Shown piece after piece: positions 5,233 to 6,621 of a stretch of 6,621 bases of DNA. Both the position numbers and the translations under genes were made by a program. The notes under the pieces were generated by a model. The model worked only from the letters and a program-made list of their open reading frames with translations. It ran no database searches and was not told where the DNA came from. This stretch comes from Coleofasciculus sp. S288 (lineage in GTDB: Bacteria; Cyanobacteriota; Cyanobacteriia; Cyanobacteriales; Coleofasciculaceae). The stretch lies in the NCBI GenBank assembly GCA_020216575.1, contig JAIUYC010000226.1, positions 1 to 6,621 of the forward strand, written 5' to 3'. How positions within the stretch are numbered: position 1 is the first letter of the stretch; each line of letters starts with the position of its first letter.

Positions 5233-5249
5233 TCAGCCGTCATGGCTGA
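5233..5249 (+). repeat. Small hairpin TCAGCC-GTCAT-GGCTGA before the glycosyltransferase gene
   Basis: The 6-bp arms are perfect and enclose five bases, ending about 38 bp before the preferred start. It follows a HIP1 site. It could be an operator or leader hairpin, but its shortness allows chance. It also contains an in-frame ATG (5242) that could be mistaken for the gene start but lacks a Shine-Dalgarno. Confidence 0.3.
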
Positions 5250-5286
5250 TGGGATTCTATCGATCTCTGTGGGAGGATGGCAAGAT

Positions 5287-6621
5287 GTGGAAATGAGCAA
5301 ATTGTCTATAACCTTGAAGCGATGGATTCGTCACCCCACTTTGCTAACGCTTACAGAGGCGCAGTGTTTCTTAAGTTTTTTCGTAGCAGCGCTCGTCCTT
5401 TGGGGCATTTGTCTAGGAAACGTACCCTTGCGCGACTGGGCCGAGGGAACTGGCGCCCTCGTTGCTCGAGGAATTTACCGCACGGGCAACTGGCTTTATC
5501 CAACGCTTCAGGGAGAACCCTATCTCCTGAAACCGCCTTTGATGGATTGGTGGATTGCTTTAAGCTACCGCGTTGGAGGCGTCCATGAGTTCACTACACG
5601 CCTGCCCGGTGCGTTCTTTAGTGCCTGTGGAGTCCCCTTACTCTATCTCGTGGGGCGAGAAGTCTTTCTCGAACGACTACCAGCAGTGTTTGCGGCTGGC
5701 GTTTACTTAACCCTCCTGCCTGTGGTGCGCCACGGGCGTCTGGCAATGCTGGATGGGATGGCAACGTCGTTTTTTCTGTTGTTGCTGTTGTGTTTGCTTA
5801 AGGCGCGTCAGGATAGGCGCTGGGCTATTGGTGTAGGATTGGGCTTGGGATTGATTGCGTTCACAAAAGGTCTTTTAGTGGTGTTGTTGGGCGCGATCGC
5901 AACTGCGTTTCTCTTAGCCAACAGCCAACTGGTATTGTTAAAAAGCCCCTATTTGTGGATAGGCATCCTCTTAGGTAGTGCGCCTGTGCTTGCCTGGTAT
6001 GCGGCTCAGTGGCAGCATTACGGGGCTACGTTTTGGCAGGTTCATTTTCAGGCTCAAGGTTTGGAACGCCTCTCTCAATCAGTTGAGGGGAATCGTGGCC
6101 CAATCTGGTATTACTTCTTAGAATTACTCAAATATAGCTGGCCTTGGCTATTATTCTGGCTTGGGGGATTGTCTCTGGGTTGGCAAAAACGCCGTACTAC
6201 CTGGGGCTGTCTAATTCTTATTGGCACGGTTGGCTATTTGGGGACAATTTCTCTAATGAGAACCAAACTTCCCTGGTACATCATGCCGTTGTACCCTTTT
6301 TTTGCCCTTACCGTTGCCGCTTGTTTGGCAGATTTTTGGCGAGATAGCAAGAATTATCCTCGGATTTTAGGAGGCATTCTGGGCTTAATTGCGATCGCAG
6401 CGTTGTTCGGTTGTGTTTACTTTGTCTTAGTCGAGCCGGAACCAGCTTTAATTATTATGAGCCTAGTTGTGGCACTGACGATGAGCCTAGCAGCTTGGCG
6501 CGTAAGACAGCATAACTCAGCATTCATCCCGATTTTATTAGTAGGGATGTACTTAGCATTGCTGCTGTTAATGACGTCCAAGTCTTGGCTTTGGGAGTTA
6601 AACGAAGCGTTTCCAGTGAAG
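5287..6621 (+). CDS. GT-C glycosyltransferase, family 39 (ArnT/PMT-like), 3' end missing
   Basis: An open frame runs to the right edge (445 codons) encoding a multi-pass membrane protein. This family transfers sugars from polyprenyl-phosphate donors to lipids or proteins on the outer side of the membrane. A first membrane segment (about residues 27-44) precedes the external loop VPLRDWAEGTGALVARGIYR (46-65), then LQGEPYLLKPPLMDWW (74-89), the RLPGAFF segment (105-111), RHGRLAMLDGMATSF, repeated hydrophobic stretches, and LMRTKLPWYIMPLYPFFAL. These are GT39 landmarks. The loop reads DWAEG where relatives I recall have DWDEG, so a conserved acid may be missing. GTG 5287 has GGAGG 10 nt upstream; ATG 5293 (16 nt) is the alternative and ATG 5242 lacks a site. 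About 100 C-terminal residues are probably outside the window. Acceptor and sugar are unknown. Confidence 0.85.
   Translation, partial: MEMSKLSITLKRWIRHPTLLTLTEAQCFLSFFVAALVLWGICLGNVPLRDWAEGTGALVARGIYRTGNWLYPTLQGEPYLLKPPLMDWWIALSYRVGGVHEFTTRLPGAFFSACGVPLLYLVGREVFLERLPAVFAAGVYLTLLPVVRHGRLAMLDGMATSFFLLLLLCLLKARQDRRWAIGVGLGLGLIAFTKGLLVVLLGAIATAFLLANSQLVLLKSPYLWIGILLGSAPVLAWYAAQWQHYGATFWQVHFQAQGLERLSQSVEGNRGPIWYYFLELLKYSWPWLLFWLGGLSLGWQKRRTTWGCLILIGTVGYLGTISLMRTKLPWYIMPLYPFFALTVAACLADFWRDSKNYPRILGGILGLIAIAALFGCVYFVLVEPEPALIIMSLVVALTMSLAAWRVRQHNSAFIPILLVGMYLALLLLMTSKSWLWELNEAFPVK

Larger units (their letters stand above)
5056..5286. other. Intergenic region before the glycosyltransferase gene
   Basis: I see no gene in this 231-bp stretch. 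It contains A+T-rich sequence (AATAAAAAATATCC near 5115-5128), an imperfect GC-rich inverted repeat (5132-5197), a HIP1 site (5221-5228) and a small hairpin (5233-5249). A promoter for the downstream gene is expected here, but I could not pick a convincing hexamer pair. There is no clear terminator for the Rpn gene. Confidence 0.5.

Noticed and set aside
5277..5588. Plus-strand 103-codon frame from ATG 5277
   Set aside because: It is a shifted reading of the glycosyltransferase N-terminus; the frame with RDWAEGT and KPPLMDW continues for 445 codons and is the real one. The GGGAGG before 5277 serves the start at 5287.
1..6621. tRNA, rRNA or riboswitch genes
   Set aside because: No tRNA cloverleaf landmarks, rRNA segments or recognised riboswitch cores were seen on either strand by eye; a covariance-model scan (Infernal/Rfam) would be decisive.

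Overview
The window looks like a cyanobacterial chromosome segment, probably from a filamentous, repeat-rich lineage (the lineage is inference). The HIP1 octamer GCGATCGC occurs seven times in 6.6 kb, starting at 1517, 1629, 3141, 4158, 5221, 5893 and 6391. The proteins also read as cyanobacterial in type: a quinone-dependent dihydroorotate dehydrogenase, a short transaldolase-family aldolase, a MntA/HepT pair and an Rpn-type nuclease.

Layout. 1-500 (minus): the N-terminal two thirds or so of a GAF-domain sensor protein, running off the left edge. 501-878: a divergent intergenic region with several short dyads and a candidate pyrD promoter. 879-2045 (plus): pyrD, complete, with an unusual low-complexity in-frame insertion that looks like an intergenic repeat. 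2062-2364: the decayed right end of an IS200/IS605-family element, made of the last ~83 codons of tnpB plus the terminal hairpin. 2416-2667: a non-coding-looking array of twelve 21-bp units in perfect register, whose first six form two 63-bp copies. Each 63-bp copy can fold into one long hairpin, and the four differences between the copies keep or improve pairing. 2769-3404 (plus): a 211-residue fructose-6-phosphate aldolase/transaldolase. 3494-4151 (plus): an overlapping mntA-hepT toxin-antitoxin pair. 4186-5055 (plus): an Rpn family PD-(D/E)XK nuclease/transposase-like protein. 5056-5286: an intergenic region with an imperfect GC-rich inverted repeat. 5287-6621 (plus): a multi-pass GT-C glycosyltransferase (family 39 type), running off the right edge.

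How it works together. The housekeeping genes (pyrimidine synthesis, sugar phosphate metabolism, envelope glycosylation) appear unrelated to one another. Between them lies accessory DNA: a transposon remnant, a repeat array, a self-contained toxin-antitoxin operon and a possibly toxic nuclease. The most unusual item is the 63-bp/21-bp array with apparently compensatory changes. Next come the in-frame repeat insertion in pyrD and the retained tnpB 3' end, which may still carry an omega-RNA-like scaffold.
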